Shown piece after piece: positions 14,824 through 23,947 of a DNA stretch of 64,000 bases. Below the pieces are notes generated by a model. The model worked only from the letters and a program-made list of their open reading frames with translations. It made no database searches and was not told the DNA's origin. Source of the DNA: Flavobacteriaceae bacterium (GTDB lineage Bacteria; Bacteroidota; Bacteroidia; Flavobacteriales; Flavobacteriaceae); NCBI GenBank assembly GCA_029243165.1, contig JAQWSN010000011.1:1-64000 (forward strand). Direction: 5' to 3'. Positions within the stretch are counted from its first letter, which is position 1, and the number at the start of each line of letters is the position of its first letter. A program made the translations under genes and the position numbers.

Positions 14824-15774
14824 TTATTTAAGTAGAGCTGAAATTTGACTAGCAAGTTCTTCTCCAATACGATCTTGGGCTTCCAGCGTTGCAGCTCCAA
14901 TATGAGGGGTCAAAGAAATTTTATCGTGCATGAGTAATTTAATCTCAGGTTTAGGTTCATTTTCAAAAGTATCTAAGGCCGCAAAAGAAAGTTGCCCAGA
15001 ATCTAAAGCAGCTACTAAAGCTACTTCATCTACAACTCCGCCACGAGCAGCATTGACCAATGCAGCGCCTTTTTTCATTTTTGAAAACGCAGCTTCATCA
15101 ATTACGTATTCTTTTTGAGCAGGAACGTGGAGACTGATAAAATCTGCATTTGAAAGAACAGTGTCCAAATCCTGAGTTTCAATCTCTTCTGAAACAGAAT
15201 TACCTGAGAACAGAGAAACGGAGATGGTTGCTTTGTCGATAAATTTATCTGCTGCAATGACATTCATACCGATCCCTAACCCAATACGAGCTACTTCCTG
15301 ACCGATTCTTCCAAAGCCAATTACTCCAAGAGTTTTTCCTCGAAGTTCAACACCTTTTGCATATGCTTTTTTGAGTCCTTTAAAATTGGTTTCACCTTCT
15401 AGTGGCATACTTCTATTGGAATCGAATAAAAAACGAACCCCCCCGTAAAGGTGTGCAAATACCAATTCTGCTACCGAAGCAGAGGAAGCTGCAGGAGTAT
15501 TGATGACATGAAGTCCTTTTGACTTGGCGTATTCCACATCAATATTGTCCATTCCAACACCGCCACGTCCGATAAGTTTTAGACCGGGACATTGGTCAAC
15601 GAGCTCTTTTCGAGCTGTAGTAGCACTACGAACAAGCAATGCTACAATTTCATTGGTATTTATGTAGTCAACCAATTGCTCTTGAGCAACATTCACGGTG
15701 ATGACTTCAAATCCATTTGCTGTTAGCGCATCAATTCCGGTTTGTGAAATACCATCGTTAGCTAAAATTTTCAT
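14824..15774 (-). CDS. serA: D-3-phosphoglycerate dehydrogenase, short form
   Basis: A 316-residue NAD-dependent 2-hydroxyacid dehydrogenase that oxidises 3-phosphoglycerate in serine synthesis. The NAD-binding motif is GFGRIGQEVA; the catalytic Arg and Glu lie in NAARGGVVDE and FENEPKPE, and the His in LTPHIGAAT. The protein stops right after the catalytic domain, so there is no C-terminal ACT domain and no direct serine feedback site. The frame is open to 15834; the ATG at 15774 (MKILANDG) is the family start. It follows serC by 29 nt. The substrate assignment rests on serC linkage. Confidence 0.9.
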   Translation of the reverse strand: MKILANDGISQTGIDALTANGFEVITVNVAQEQLVDYINTNEIVALLVRSATTARKELVDQCPGLKLIGRGGVGMDNIDVEYAKSKGLHVINTPAASSASVAELVFAHLYGGVRFLFDSNRSMPLEGETNFKGLKKAYAKGVELRGKTLGVIGFGRIGQEVARIGLGIGMNVIAADKFIDKATISVSLFSGNSVSEEIETQDLDTVLSNADFISLHVPAQKEYVIDEAAFSKMKKGAALVNAARGGVVDEVALVAALDSGQLSFAALDTFENEPKPEIKLLMHDKISLTPHIGAATLEAQDRIGEELASQISALLK

Positions 15775-15803
15775 ATTATTTTTTAAATTTTGTTGTCTTA
15801 AAC

Positions 15804-16868
15804 TTAATATTTTTCTTCTAAAATTTGCATGCAATTAACTAGTACTTCTACACTTTCAATGGGTAAAGCATTGTACATAGAAGCACGATATCCTCCCACT
15901 GAACGATGACCTTTTAATCCACTAATCCCTGCGGTTTGGCATAAACCGTCAAAGGCTTCTGAAAGAGCTGAGTCCTTGAGGTTAAAAGTGGCATTCATTT
16001 CACTGCGATCTTCTTTATTGGCAAAACCTTCAAATAAGCTATTGCGATCAATTTCACCATAAATTAATGCGGCTTTTACAGCATTTTTTTCTCCAAGGGC
16101 CTTGATCCCTCCCTGGGCTTCTATCCATCTCATATTGAGCATTGAGGTGTAAACAGGAAATACAGGGGGTGTATTAAACATGCTGTCTTTATCCGCCTGA
16201 ATTTTATAATCTAACATTGAGGGGATTGATCTGGAAACGTTTCCTAGGATTGATTCTTTAACAATAACCAGTGTAGTTCCGGCAGGACCCATATTTTTTT
16301 GAGCTCCAGCATAAAACAAATCAAATTTTGAGTAATCAAATGTTCTTGAAAAAATATCTGAACTCATGTCGGCTACCAATGAAGTATTTGCTTCAGGAAT
16401 TTCCTTGTACTGAGTTCCAAAAATAGTATTGTTTGTTGTAAGATGAAGGTAGTCAAGTTTTGAAGGTATTGAATACTCTTTCGGAATGTAATTGTAATTT
16501 TGATCTTTGGAACTGGCCACTTCTAGAACTTCGCCAAATAATTTAGCCTCTTTGATGGCCTTGTCTGACCAAGTTCCTGTATTGAGATAACCTGCTTTGG
16601 TTTCCAATAAATTGTAAGCCGCCATCAAAAATTGTAAACTGGCACCTCCTTGCAGAAAAAGAGCCTTGTACCCTTTGTTTTCCAAACCTGTAAGCCTCAA
16701 AGCACGTTCACAGGCTTCATCCATAATGTCCATAAATGCTTTACTACGATGAGAAATCTCAATTAAGGAGAGCTTGGAGTTATCGAGTTCTTTTACGGCT
16801 TCTGCTGCTTGGTGCATTACTTCTTTTGGTAAAATGGAAGGACCTGCACTGAAGTTATGAAGTTTCAT
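15804..16868 (-). CDS. serC: Phosphoserine aminotransferase
   Basis: A 354-residue class V PLP aminotransferase converting 3-phosphohydroxypyruvate and glutamate to phosphoserine. The N-terminus HNFSAGPSILP is the SerC signature. GGASLQF provides phosphate contacts, and the PLP lysine lies in FYAGAQKNMGPAG. The C-terminus has GHRSVGGYRASMYNA, typical for the family. It precedes serA on the same strand, forming the serine pathway operon; the phosphatase serB is not in the window. The 159-nt gap before it (16869-17027) has only an imperfect -7 box (AATATTTG) and nothing else I can support. Confidence 0.96.
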   Translation of the reverse strand: MKLHNFSAGPSILPKEVMHQAAEAVKELDNSKLSLIEISHRSKAFMDIMDEACERALRLTGLENKGYKALFLQGGASLQFLMAAYNLLETKAGYLNTGTWSDKAIKEAKLFGEVLEVASSKDQNYNYIPKEYSIPSKLDYLHLTTNNTIFGTQYKEIPEANTSLVADMSSDIFSRTFDYSKFDLFYAGAQKNMGPAGTTLVIVKESILGNVSRSIPSMLDYKIQADKDSMFNTPPVFPVYTSMLNMRWIEAQGGIKALGEKNAVKAALIYGEIDRNSLFEGFANKEDRSEMNATFNLKDSALSEAFDGLCQTAGISGLKGHRSVGGYRASMYNALPIESVEVLVNCMQILEEKY

Positions 16869-17027
16869 AGCTGTTTTTGTGTATTTAATTTTAAGTGCAA
16901 ATATTGTGAATCCCTAGTTAATTCTTGAATTTTGACGCTGTTTTTTTTTGGTAATTGTTAACAGCTTCAAGGTGCTTGATTAAAGTTGAAAAAGTAGGGT
17001 TGCTGATTTGAAATTAAGAGTTAGAAT

Positions 17028-18053
17028 TTAAACTAATTCATTTAAAAATGAGAGAGTGTCAATACCGTCAGCATAGTCCATTAACTCCGGCTGTTGTGCT
17101 TTTCCAAAAGGAATAGCTCCTGGAATTGGTAGTTTGGAAACCAGACACTGAATTTGATCAGAATGTGTTTCTAATTCATTTTTTAAAAGGTCGCTATTTT
17201 GATAAAATTCATAATGGACACAAGCAATGGGAGCGCTAAATTCAGATGATTCTTTAAGGACTATGAAACCGTTTTCCAAAAAATTGAAATCACTCATCAG
17301 AAATACGGCTTTATTGTAGTCGTAATTATTTGCGTATTTGTTGTGTTGAATAATGTCGGCATGAGGATAAAGCCCTCCAAATATTGCGTTAAGATCAAAA
17401 CCTTCTGGCAAATACAATTTGGAGACATTTCTGCAGCCCAAACCAAAATAGTGTAGAATATCATTTCCCAAAGCGTTGAGTTCTTCTAGGGTTTCTGTCC
17501 CGTCAAGAACAGCCACACCGTTTCTATTTTTTCGAATGATGTGTGGATAGGCACCAAAATAATGTTCAAAATAACGACCCGCATTGTTGGAACCTGTTGC
17601 AATGACAGCATCAAAATTTGATAAAGGACTCGAAGTAAAGGTAAAACATTTTTGACCGGCTTCTTGTTCCAAAAAATGAGTCAGGTAAGGGAGTAAGTGT
17701 TCGTCTTTTGAAGCACATTTTACCAATGCATCATGACCGCTTAGCCATACGCAGACCAAATCGTGAAAGCCTACTAGTGGAATATTACCCGCTAGAATAA
17801 GGGCGATCTTTTTTTTGTTATTTTCAGAGAATTCATAAGGTAGGAGCCAAGAGGACAATTTATTTTCTTGCAAAGCCAAACCCCAATCGGTAAAAGCTTT
17901 TTTTATGTGTTCTAAAGTAAACCAACCGTTTGCCTGTGTAGCTCGTGTAACATGATTACTGAGTTTAGCATAGGCAGCATCTTCACCATTAAAATTGAGT
18001 AAATGATCTCCTAATTTTATTAGGGCCACAACGCGTTTTAAGTTTGCTGTCAT
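17028..18053 (-). CDS. Acyl-CoA reductase (LuxC-like)
   Basis: A 341-residue protein of the LuxC acyl-CoA reductase family as found in Bacteroidota. The nucleotide-binding stretch LILAGNIPLVGFHDLV is at residues 85-100, ATGSNNAGRYFEHYFG near 152-167, and the catalytic cysteine is Cys207 in FGLGCRNVSKLYLP. The family reduces acyl-CoA to aldehyde with NADPH through an acyl-cysteine. The protein is shorter than bioluminescence LuxC (about 480 residues) because it lacks N-terminal sequence. It is divergent from a ferredoxin gene with only 61 nt between, a pairing I recognise from other flavobacteria; a shared role is possible but unproven. Confidence 0.82.
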   Translation of the reverse strand: MTANLKRVVALIKLGDHLLNFNGEDAAYAKLSNHVTRATQANGWFTLEHIKKAFTDWGLALQENKLSSWLLPYEFSENNKKKIALILAGNIPLVGFHDLVCVWLSGHDALVKCASKDEHLLPYLTHFLEQEAGQKCFTFTSSPLSNFDAVIATGSNNAGRYFEHYFGAYPHIIRKNRNGVAVLDGTETLEELNALGNDILHYFGLGCRNVSKLYLPEGFDLNAIFGGLYPHADIIQHNKYANNYDYNKAVFLMSDFNFLENGFIVLKESSEFSAPIACVHYEFYQNSDLLKNELETHSDQIQCLVSKLPIPGAIPFGKAQQPELMDYADGIDTLSFLNELV

Positions 18054-18056
18054 TTC

Positions 18057-18088
18057 TTTGTTCAGTAACGTGGAAGGTCTTATTTTTG
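18057..18088 (+). promoter_or_regulatory. Promoter of the ferredoxin gene
   Basis: TTTG (18057-18060), 20-nt spacer, then a perfect -7 box TATTTTTG (18081-18088), 26 nt before the ATG. One of the best full matches to the Bacteroidota promoter in the window. Confidence 0.7.
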
Positions 18089-18090
18089 CT

Positions 18091-18098
18091 CAAATGTA
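18091..18098 (-). promoter_or_regulatory. Predicted -7 box of the acyl-CoA reductase gene
   Basis: Minus-strand TACATTTG, a perfect match 37 nt before the ATG at 18053, only 2 nt from the ferredoxin -7 box on the opposite strand. Confidence 0.5.
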
Positions 18099-18114
18099 AG
18101 GAAAGAAAATTGCT

Positions 18115-18468
18115 ATGTCCATAATCATTACCGAAGAATGCATCAATTGTGGTGCTTGTGAGCCAGAATGTCCCAATACGGCAATTTATGAAGGCGCAGA
18201 AGATTGGCGTTATCAAGATGGAACCTCGCTCAAAGGAGATGTTGTATTACCTAACGGAAAACAGGTAAATAGTGAACAGTTTCAAGAGCCTGTTTCGGAT
18301 GAATATTACTTTATTGTACCTGATAAATGTACCGAATGTAAAGGCTTTCACGAAGAGCCTCAATGCGCTGCTGTTTGTCCTGTGGACTGCTGTGTGCCCG
18401 ATGAAAATCATGTAGAATCTGAAGAGGTACTTCTAGGGAAACAACAATTTATGCATCCAGAAGATTGA
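18115..18468 (+). CDS. YfhL-type 2[4Fe-4S] ferredoxin
   Basis: A 117-residue ferredoxin with two Fe-S motifs. The first is complete at Cys9, Cys12, Cys15 and Cys19 ([12 protein letters not shown]). The second has Cys72, Cys75, Cys84 and Cys88, where an eight-residue loop separates the second and third ligands, the pattern of YfhL-like and Allochromatium-type ferredoxins with low potentials; Cys92 and Cys93 follow. The insert between the motifs is about 50 residues, longer than in clostridial ferredoxins. It is cytoplasmic and probably an electron donor, perhaps to a redox partner of the divergent reductase; no partner is proven. Its last 20 nt overlap the convergent deacetylase gene. Confidence 0.9.
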   Translation: MSIIITEECINCGACEPECPNTAIYEGAEDWRYQDGTSLKGDVVLPNGKQVNSEQFQEPVSDEYYFIVPDKCTECKGFHEEPQCAAVCPVDCCVPDENHVESEEVLLGKQQFMHPED

Positions 18469-19291
18469 GAATCTGAGGACTTTTGAAATCAATCAATTCA
18501 ATGGCATTTTCTTTAAGTTTAGTTTGACAATGCAAACTTGAAAAGTAGGCTGCATCGTCTGCTCTCCATAATGCTCCAAAATTTGGGTGATCAAGAGTAA
18601 TTTGATCCATTTCAGCACTTTTTAAAGCAGGGTGAATTAATAATAGAGAAACGCCATCGGCAAGCCGGTCTAGAATGTCATCGTAATACTGCTGTAAGCC
18701 TATGGTCTGATAGGTTTCGAATGATCCCATGTAAATATTTTCAAGACACCCTTTTTTGGGCAATTTAAAATCAGTTACAGATTCCCCCGTGTAGGCAATC
18801 AATTTTTTACTTAAAACGATGGGTAAGCTGTATTCCTTACCAAGGCCTTGGTAGAGGTCAATCAAGTCTTGTCGGACACCCAAAGTGTACATGTGAGAAT
18901 CTAAATGGGTGGGCTTTAATCCCAAGAAGAGAGCGTATTCAATCTGGTTTTTAAGTTCCAAATAAACTTCATCAATCTTAGCGAAATCCCTTACATCAGT
19001 TCTTTTAGGGTAAAAAAAGCCTTCTGAATTTACCAACGAAGGAATTTTGTTTACAGGTGTAATGGGTCGAGTAGGGTAGGTTTTCCATTCTCCTGTCAAG
19101 GTCAGGTGAATTCCATAATCAACTTCAGGATACGTTAGGCAGAATTGAGCCATTTCATAAAACCATGGGCAAGGAACCATCAAACTGGTGGAACTGATGG
19201 ACCCTTTTAAAAGACCGATTTGAGTTGCTTTGTTTTGTGACCATGCCATACCCGCATCATCGGCATGAACGATTAAAAATTTTTTATTCAT
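18449..19291 (-). CDS. ChbG/YdjC-family carbohydrate deacetylase
   Basis: A 280-residue cytoplasmic protein of the YdjC/ChbG fold. Metal-ligand candidates are Asp in LIVHADDAG (residues 6-14), His in [11 protein letters not shown], and His in [12 protein letters not shown]; the C-terminal LLLIHPAL also fits. ChbG removes acetyl groups from chitooligosaccharides; other members act on different glycans. No chitin genes are close, so the substrate is open. There is no signal peptide. The gene is divergent from ychF and has a perfect -7 box at 19328-19335. The 20-nt overlap with the ferredoxin 3' end is the longest convergent overlap in the window. Confidence 0.85.
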   Translation of the reverse strand: MNKKFLIVHADDAGMAWSQNKATQIGLLKGSISSTSLMVPCPWFYEMAQFCLTYPEVDYGIHLTLTGEWKTYPTRPITPVNKIPSLVNSEGFFYPKRTDVRDFAKIDEVYLELKNQIEYALFLGLKPTHLDSHMYTLGVRQDLIDLYQGLGKEYSLPIVLSKKLIAYTGESVTDFKLPKKGCLENIYMGSFETYQTIGLQQYYDDILDRLADGVSLLLIHPALKSAEMDQITLDHPNFGALWRADDAAYFSSLHCQTKLKENAIELIDFKSPQILNLLDA

Positions 19292-19327
19292 AATACAATT
19301 AGGTTATTCTTTGTGAATAAGTAAAAT

Positions 19328-19335
19328 CAAATGTA
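19328..19335 (-). promoter_or_regulatory. Predicted -7 box of the YdjC-type gene
   Basis: Minus-strand TACATTTG, perfect, 36 nt before the ATG at 19291. It is back to back with the ychF box. Confidence 0.45.
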
Positions 19336-19345
19336 AAAGAAAGAT

Positions 19346-19353
19346 TACTTTTG
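19346..19353 (+). promoter_or_regulatory. Predicted -7 box of ychF
   Basis: TACTTTTG, perfect, 16 nt before the ATG at 19370. No -33 TTG at normal spacing. Confidence 0.5.
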
Positions 19354-19369
19354 CCGAAAATTATTCTTT

Positions 19370-20464
19370 ATGAAAGCAGGAATTGTAGGCTTACCCAATG
19401 TCGGAAAATCGACTCTTTTTAATTGTCTTTCAAACGCTAAAGCACAAAGTGCAAACTTCCCTTTTTGTACCATAGAACCCAATATTGGAGTAGTCAACGT
19501 GCCCGATACTCGTTTACAAACTCTAGAAGAATTGGTAAAACCAGAGAGTGTAGTTCCGGCTACAGTTGAAATTGTTGACATTGCGGGACTGGTAAAAGGG
19601 GCGAGTAAAGGAGAGGGGTTGGGAAATCAGTTCTTAGCTAATATTCGTGAAACGGATGCCATTCTTCATGTGTTGCGTTGTTTTGATAATGATAATATTG
19701 TTCATGTAGATGGATCAGTTGACCCCATACGTGACAAGGAGACAATAGATATTGAACTGCAATTAAAAGACCTTGAAACCGTTGAAAAAAAGTTAGAAAA
19801 AGTCAATCGGGCAGCTCGAACTGGAAATAAGGATGCAATCAAAGAAAAAGAGGTTTTGGAGGGAATAAAGCAGGCTCTTGAACAATCCAAAAATGTAAGA
19901 AGCCTAATTTTGAAAGAGGACGATCGCTTAGATTTTATAAAACCGTTGCAGTTGATTACCGACAAGCCTGTTTTGTACGTTTGTAATGTGGACGAAGCCT
20001 CTGCCAAGTCTGGAAATGCATATGTTGAAAAAGTTAAATCTGGAGTAGCAGAAGAAGATGCGGGTCTATTAATTTTAGCAGTGAGCATTGAGGCAGATAT
20101 CAATGAGTTGGATAGTTTTGAAGAGCGGCAATTGTTTTTGGAAGATTTGGGGTTGGAAGAAGCAGGTGCTGCAAAATTGATTCGTGAAGCCTACTCACTT
20201 TTAAATCAGCAAACCTATTTTACTGCTGGAGAAAAGGAAGTCCGGGCTTGGACCATACCGGTTGGTGCAACTGCTCCTCAGGCAGCTGGAGTCATTCATA
20301 CGGATTTTGAAAAGGGTTTTATCCGAGCTGAAGTAATACGCTTTAAAGATTACGAGGCACTTGGATCTGAAGTTAAAGTGAAAGAGGCAGGAAAAATGCG
20401 AGTAGAAGGAAAGGATTATGTTGTCCAAGATGGAGATGTAATGCATTTCCGTTTTAATGTGTAA
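19370..20464 (+). CDS. ychF: YchF/Obg-family ATPase
   Basis: A 364-residue ribosome-associated P-loop protein conserved in nearly all bacteria. The G1 motif GLPNVGKSTLFN is at residues 6-17, G3 DIAGLVKGASKGEGLGNQFL near 68-87, and the G4 position reads NVDE in place of NKxD, the change linked to ATP preference in this family. The C-terminal TGS-like domain ends with MRVEGKDYVVQDGDVMHFRFNV. The length matches the family (363). YchF is implicated in stress and translation control in other bacteria. The next gene, a YhhN protein, starts 11 nt later and is probably co-transcribed. Confidence 0.96.
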   Translation: MKAGIVGLPNVGKSTLFNCLSNAKAQSANFPFCTIEPNIGVVNVPDTRLQTLEELVKPESVVPATVEIVDIAGLVKGASKGEGLGNQFLANIRETDAILHVLRCFDNDNIVHVDGSVDPIRDKETIDIELQLKDLETVEKKLEKVNRAARTGNKDAIKEKEVLEGIKQALEQSKNVRSLILKEDDRLDFIKPLQLITDKPVLYVCNVDEASAKSGNAYVEKVKSGVAEEDAGLLILAVSIEADINELDSFEERQLFLEDLGLEEAGAAKLIREAYSLLNQQTYFTAGEKEVRAWTIPVGATAPQAAGVIHTDFEKGFIRAEVIRFKDYEALGSEVKVKEAGKMRVEGKDYVVQDGDVMHFRFNV

Positions 20465-20475
20465 TTTTTTTTCTA

Positions 20476-21114
20476 GTGGCTTTTACACAATCTTATCATC
20501 GAATAGCAATTTTTATTTCAGGGATTCTTGCAGTATTAACCGACACCATTCAGTCAGAAGCATTTTATGTATTCAAGCCTTTAACTACAATCTTAATTCT
20601 CTCGTATCCCTTAATTCATAAAAACAATAACCTAAGACGCTTTTCGAATTTAGTTTCCATAGGTTTGTTGTTTTGTCTTTTTGGGGATGTTTTTTTGCTT
20701 TTTGAATCCTATTTTGTTTTTGGTTTAGGAGCTTTTTTAATCGGACATTTATTTTTTTTATTTGCCTTTTTAAGTGTTCGTGGCGGGTCTTGGAAGCCTA
20801 AAATAGGAATTGTTTTGTTTGCTTTTGCAAGTGTTATTTTTGTTTTAATTCAAGAAAATTTAAAAGAACTTTATTATCCTGTAATGATTTATGTACTTGT
20901 TATTGTGTTGATGAGTTGGCAAGGATGGGGTCTCGCTTTAAACACAGAGGTAAAAAAGCAACGTCAATTAGGGTTAGGAGTAACTCTCTTTCTTTTTTCT
21001 GATACGTTGATAGCATTGGATAAATTTTATTTTTCTTTTTCAATTGCAGGAATCCTCATACTTATCAGTTATTGGTTTGCGGTATTTTTGATTGCACAAT
21101 CTGCATCCAAGTAG
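20476..21114 (+). CDS. YhhN-family membrane protein (lysoplasmalogenase-like)
   Basis: A 212-residue protein with about eight hydrophobic helices. The motif FLFGDVFLLF near the third helix and FLFSDTLIALDKF near the seventh place it in the YhhN/TMEM86 family, whose animal member hydrolyses lysoplasmalogens; the paired acidic residues in those two helices are proposed as catalytic. Substrate in bacteria is not established. The start is a GTG at 20476, since no ATG precedes the first helix. It lies 11 nt after ychF and shares its direction. The 82-nt gap after it contains the SulP promoter. Confidence 0.82.
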   Translation: MAFTQSYHRIAIFISGILAVLTDTIQSEAFYVFKPLTTILILSYPLIHKNNNLRRFSNLVSIGLLFCLFGDVFLLFESYFVFGLGAFLIGHLFFLFAFLSVRGGSWKPKIGIVLFAFASVIFVLIQENLKELYYPVMIYVLVIVLMSWQGWGLALNTEVKKQRQLGLGVTLFLFSDTLIALDKFYFSFSIAGILILISYWFAVFLIAQSASK

Positions 21115-21163
21115 AAAACTCATTTTTTTTTAGATCTACGGCTACTATTCGGGGGAATCCTTT

Positions 21164-21171
21164 TACTTTTG
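21164..21171 (+). promoter_or_regulatory. Predicted -7 box of the SulP gene
   Basis: TACTTTTG, perfect, 25 nt before the TTG start at 21197. No clear -33 element. Confidence 0.45.
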
Positions 21172-21196
21172 CAGCTTCATTTAAAAGAATTAGCCT

Positions 21197-22795
21197 TTGA
21201 AACCTTTTCAACTTATTGATAAATCCACAGGAGGAAGCGTCAAAAATGATGTATTGTCTGGAATTACTGTAGCTCTTGCCCTAGTTCCCGAAGCGGTAGC
21301 CTTCGCTTTTGTTGCAGGAGTTTCTCCAGTAATTGGTTTGTATGGAGCTTTTATGATGGGACTCATTACTTCAATCTTTGGAGGTCGACCTGGGATGATC
21401 TCAGGGGCAACGGGTGCAATGGCGGTAGTAATGGTTCATTTAGTCAAAGAAGGGAATGCTTTAGGAGGTACCGATAGTGCTGGAATCCAGTATTTGTTTT
21501 TCACCCTTCTTTTGGCAGGAGTCATGCAAATGTTGGCGGGTGTATTTAAGCTCGGTAAATTTGTGCGTATGATTCCGCATTCTGTAATGATGGGATTTGT
21601 AAACGGTTTGGCTATTGTGATCTTTATTTCGCAGCTTGGAATGTTTAAGAGTCAAGGAGAATGGCTTAATGGAGACTCTTTATTCATAATGATGGGACTT
21701 GTTTTTGCAACTATGGTCCTTATGTTTATTTTGCCAATGGTAACAAAAAAAATACCTGCAGCTTTAACCGCAATCTTGGCAGTTTCGTTTTTTGTCATTT
21801 TTAGTGGGGTAGAAACAGAAACCGTTCGTTCTTTTATTCTTTCAAATGGGGGAAATGGTATTAAAGCCGGTTTGCCAACCTTTCATTTTCCATCTGTAGC
21901 TTTATCAGTTGATACACTTTTATTTGTACTTCCATATGCTTCGATATTAGCAGCTATTGGATTGATCGAATCATTAATGACATTAAACCTGATAGATGAA
22001 CTGACAGATTCTCACGGTAATGGAAATAGAGAATGTATTGCTCAAGGTGCTGCCAATACACTTAATGGACTTTTTGGAGGGATGGGAGGTTGTGCCATGA
22101 TTGGTCAAAGTATCATTAATATCAAGTCTGGAGGAAGGGGTAGACTTTCGGGTATTGTAGCCTCGGTAGCCTTGCTTGTATTTATTTTATTTGGTTCAAA
22201 TCTTATTGAACAAGTACCCATTGCAGCTTTAGTTGGGGTCATGTTTATGGTAGTAATTGGAACCTTTGCTTGGAGTACGTTTAAAGTATTTAACAAAGTT
22301 CCAAAATCTGATGTGATTGTAATCGTATTAGTTACGGGTTTGACCGTAATTTTTGATCTAGCAATTGCAGTGTTAGCAGGTGTAGTTGTTTCTTCATTAG
22401 TGTTTGCATGGGAAAATGCCAAACGTATTCGTGCTCGAAAGTACGTAGATGAATTTGGTGTTAAGCATTATGAAATTTATGGTCCACTCTTTTTTGGATG
22501 CATAGAATTGTTTAATAGTAAGTTTGATATTCAAAACGATCCTGATGAAATCATTATTGACTTTAAAGATTCGCGTATCGTTGACCAATCTGCAATTGAA
22601 TGCATTAACAAGCTAACAGAGCGCTATCTTAAGAATGGTAAAAACATTCACTTGAGACATTTGTCTTCAGACTGTGTAAAACTTATAAAAAAGGCTGAAA
22701 AAATATGTGTTGTAAACGTTTTGGAAGATCCCGACTATTTTGTTGCCATCGATAATTTTCGTCAAACACAAAACAATTTAAAGACCATTTCTTAA
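21197..22795 (+). CDS. SulP-family anion transporter with STAS domain
   Basis: A 532-residue inner-membrane transporter of the SulP/SLC26 family. The first helices read DVLSGITVALALVPEAVAFAF and GLYGAFMMGLITSIFGGRPGMISGATGAM, the classic signature. About twelve to fourteen helices span residues 20-400, and a cytoplasmic STAS domain covers roughly 420-520 (IIIDFKDSRIVDQSAIECINKL). The start is TTG. Substrates in the family include sulfate, bicarbonate and other anions; none can be assigned because no carbonic anhydrase or sulfate genes are adjacent. It ends 6 nt from the convergent GH5-like gene with no visible terminator. Confidence 0.93.
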   Translation: MKPFQLIDKSTGGSVKNDVLSGITVALALVPEAVAFAFVAGVSPVIGLYGAFMMGLITSIFGGRPGMISGATGAMAVVMVHLVKEGNALGGTDSAGIQYLFFTLLLAGVMQMLAGVFKLGKFVRMIPHSVMMGFVNGLAIVIFISQLGMFKSQGEWLNGDSLFIMMGLVFATMVLMFILPMVTKKIPAALTAILAVSFFVIFSGVETETVRSFILSNGGNGIKAGLPTFHFPSVALSVDTLLFVLPYASILAAIGLIESLMTLNLIDELTDSHGNGNRECIAQGAANTLNGLFGGMGGCAMIGQSIINIKSGGRGRLSGIVASVALLVFILFGSNLIEQVPIAALVGVMFMVVIGTFAWSTFKVFNKVPKSDVIVIVLVTGLTVIFDLAIAVLAGVVVSSLVFAWENAKRIRARKYVDEFGVKHYEIYGPLFFGCIELFNSKFDIQNDPDEIIIDFKDSRIVDQSAIECINKLTERYLKNGKNIHLRHLSSDCVKLIKKAEKICVVNVLEDPDYFVAIDNFRQTQNNLKTIS

Positions 22796-22801
22796 AGGAT
22801 T

Positions 22802-23935
22802 TTATTCGATCAATTCAGCTTTTAAAAACTCAATTTCTTTTTCAGAAAATGGGGTTTTGTCTGGGTGATAAATATCGTGAAACCATGTTTTTGGGATGGA
22901 ATCAAAAGGAGTATCCCATGACGACCAAGGGAAAACGGTATTGGTTTTACCAGCCACAAACCCCCAGTTGATTGCATGAACTTCATTTTCTTTTAAAATG
23001 GGAAGAATGTCTTCAAAAGTACTGCCAGCAGTACGAGCCATGTATTCTGTGCAAAGTATTGGGCGGTTGTAGCTTTTAAGCATTTCGATTTTTTCCCTAG
23101 TAATTTCGGGTCCATCATAGGAATGAAAGGAAATAACATCAGAATTTTCTACCATAAAGCGTTCTAGTGGGCGCATTGTATTGGGTTTTCCCCACTTTGT
23201 ATGATCCAGCTTCCACAAACCTAAAGTCAACGGCTGAGAAGGATTTACCTCACGCGCCCATCGTACAACTTTTTTTAGCAGCGCATAGGTGAATGTATGT
23301 TTATCTTTTACCTCAAGATTTTTTCGAGTAGGATGATTTGCAACATTGTCAGGTTCATTGTATAAATCCCAAGCCACAACCCGATTGTCATTTGCAAAAT
23401 GACTAATGATTCCTTTTGTGTAATTTTTTAATTCATTGTGCCTTAATGAATCTCCTAAAATTTCAGCTCCAGGAGCTTGAACCCAACCTGAATTGTGGAC
23501 AAATGGTATGGGCTCTGGTTGCTCTCCAAGTTTGGGAACTGGATGCCAAACATCGTCAAAAAGAACAAACATGGTTTTAAGTTGGTGTTTGTCTGCTACT
23601 TTAAGAAAAGCTTCCAACCGATTAATAAATCCAATTGAATCTTGATCCCACAAAAGGTTGTGCAAGTAAACACGATGGATTTTCATTCCCAATTCGGATG
23701 ACCAGCGTAACTCTCGATCTATGGTTTCCATGTCAAAAGTCTCTTTTTGAAAAAACTCCAATTGGTTGATGGCCGTACTGGGATTAAAATTGGTTCCTGC
23801 CATCCACCCATTTTTTTTATGCCACTCCCAAGCTTTTTCTTCGGACCATCGTTTTCCTAGTGGATTGGTAATGGGCTTTTGACATTGAATGAGAAGTACT
23901 GTAAATAGTAAAAGGATTAAGGTTTTCGTATTCAT
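22802..23935 (-). CDS. GH5-like glycoside hydrolase lipoprotein
   Basis: A 377-residue secreted lipoprotein (signal up to Cys18 in LLIQC) with a TIM-barrel glycosidase of clan GH-A. The acid/base Glu is in WDLYNEPDN at the end of strand 4, and the nucleophile Glu fits LCTEYMAR at the end of strand 7; the SFHSYDGPE strand 6 also matches. Similar flavobacterial proteins are annotated as cellulase or 1,4-beta-xylanase, but specificity cannot be read from sequence. There is no SusC/SusD pair nearby, so it is not in a polysaccharide utilisation locus. It lies 12 nt after the Dabb gene on the same strand. Confidence 0.83.
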   Translation of the reverse strand: MNTKTLILLLFTVLLIQCQKPITNPLGKRWSEEKAWEWHKKNGWMAGTNFNPSTAINQLEFFQKETFDMETIDRELRWSSELGMKIHRVYLHNLLWDQDSIGFINRLEAFLKVADKHQLKTMFVLFDDVWHPVPKLGEQPEPIPFVHNSGWVQAPGAEILGDSLRHNELKNYTKGIISHFANDNRVVAWDLYNEPDNVANHPTRKNLEVKDKHTFTYALLKKVVRWAREVNPSQPLTLGLWKLDHTKWGKPNTMRPLERFMVENSDVISFHSYDGPEITREKIEMLKSYNRPILCTEYMARTAGSTFEDILPILKENEVHAINWGFVAGKTNTVFPWSSWDTPFDSIPKTWFHDIYHPDKTPFSEKEIEFLKAELIE

Positions 23936-23947
23936 TTTAGGTATATT

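Noticed and set aside
22105-22588. Minus-strand frames inside the SulP gene
   Set aside because: Low-complexity Thr-rich translations typical of antisense frames of membrane proteins.
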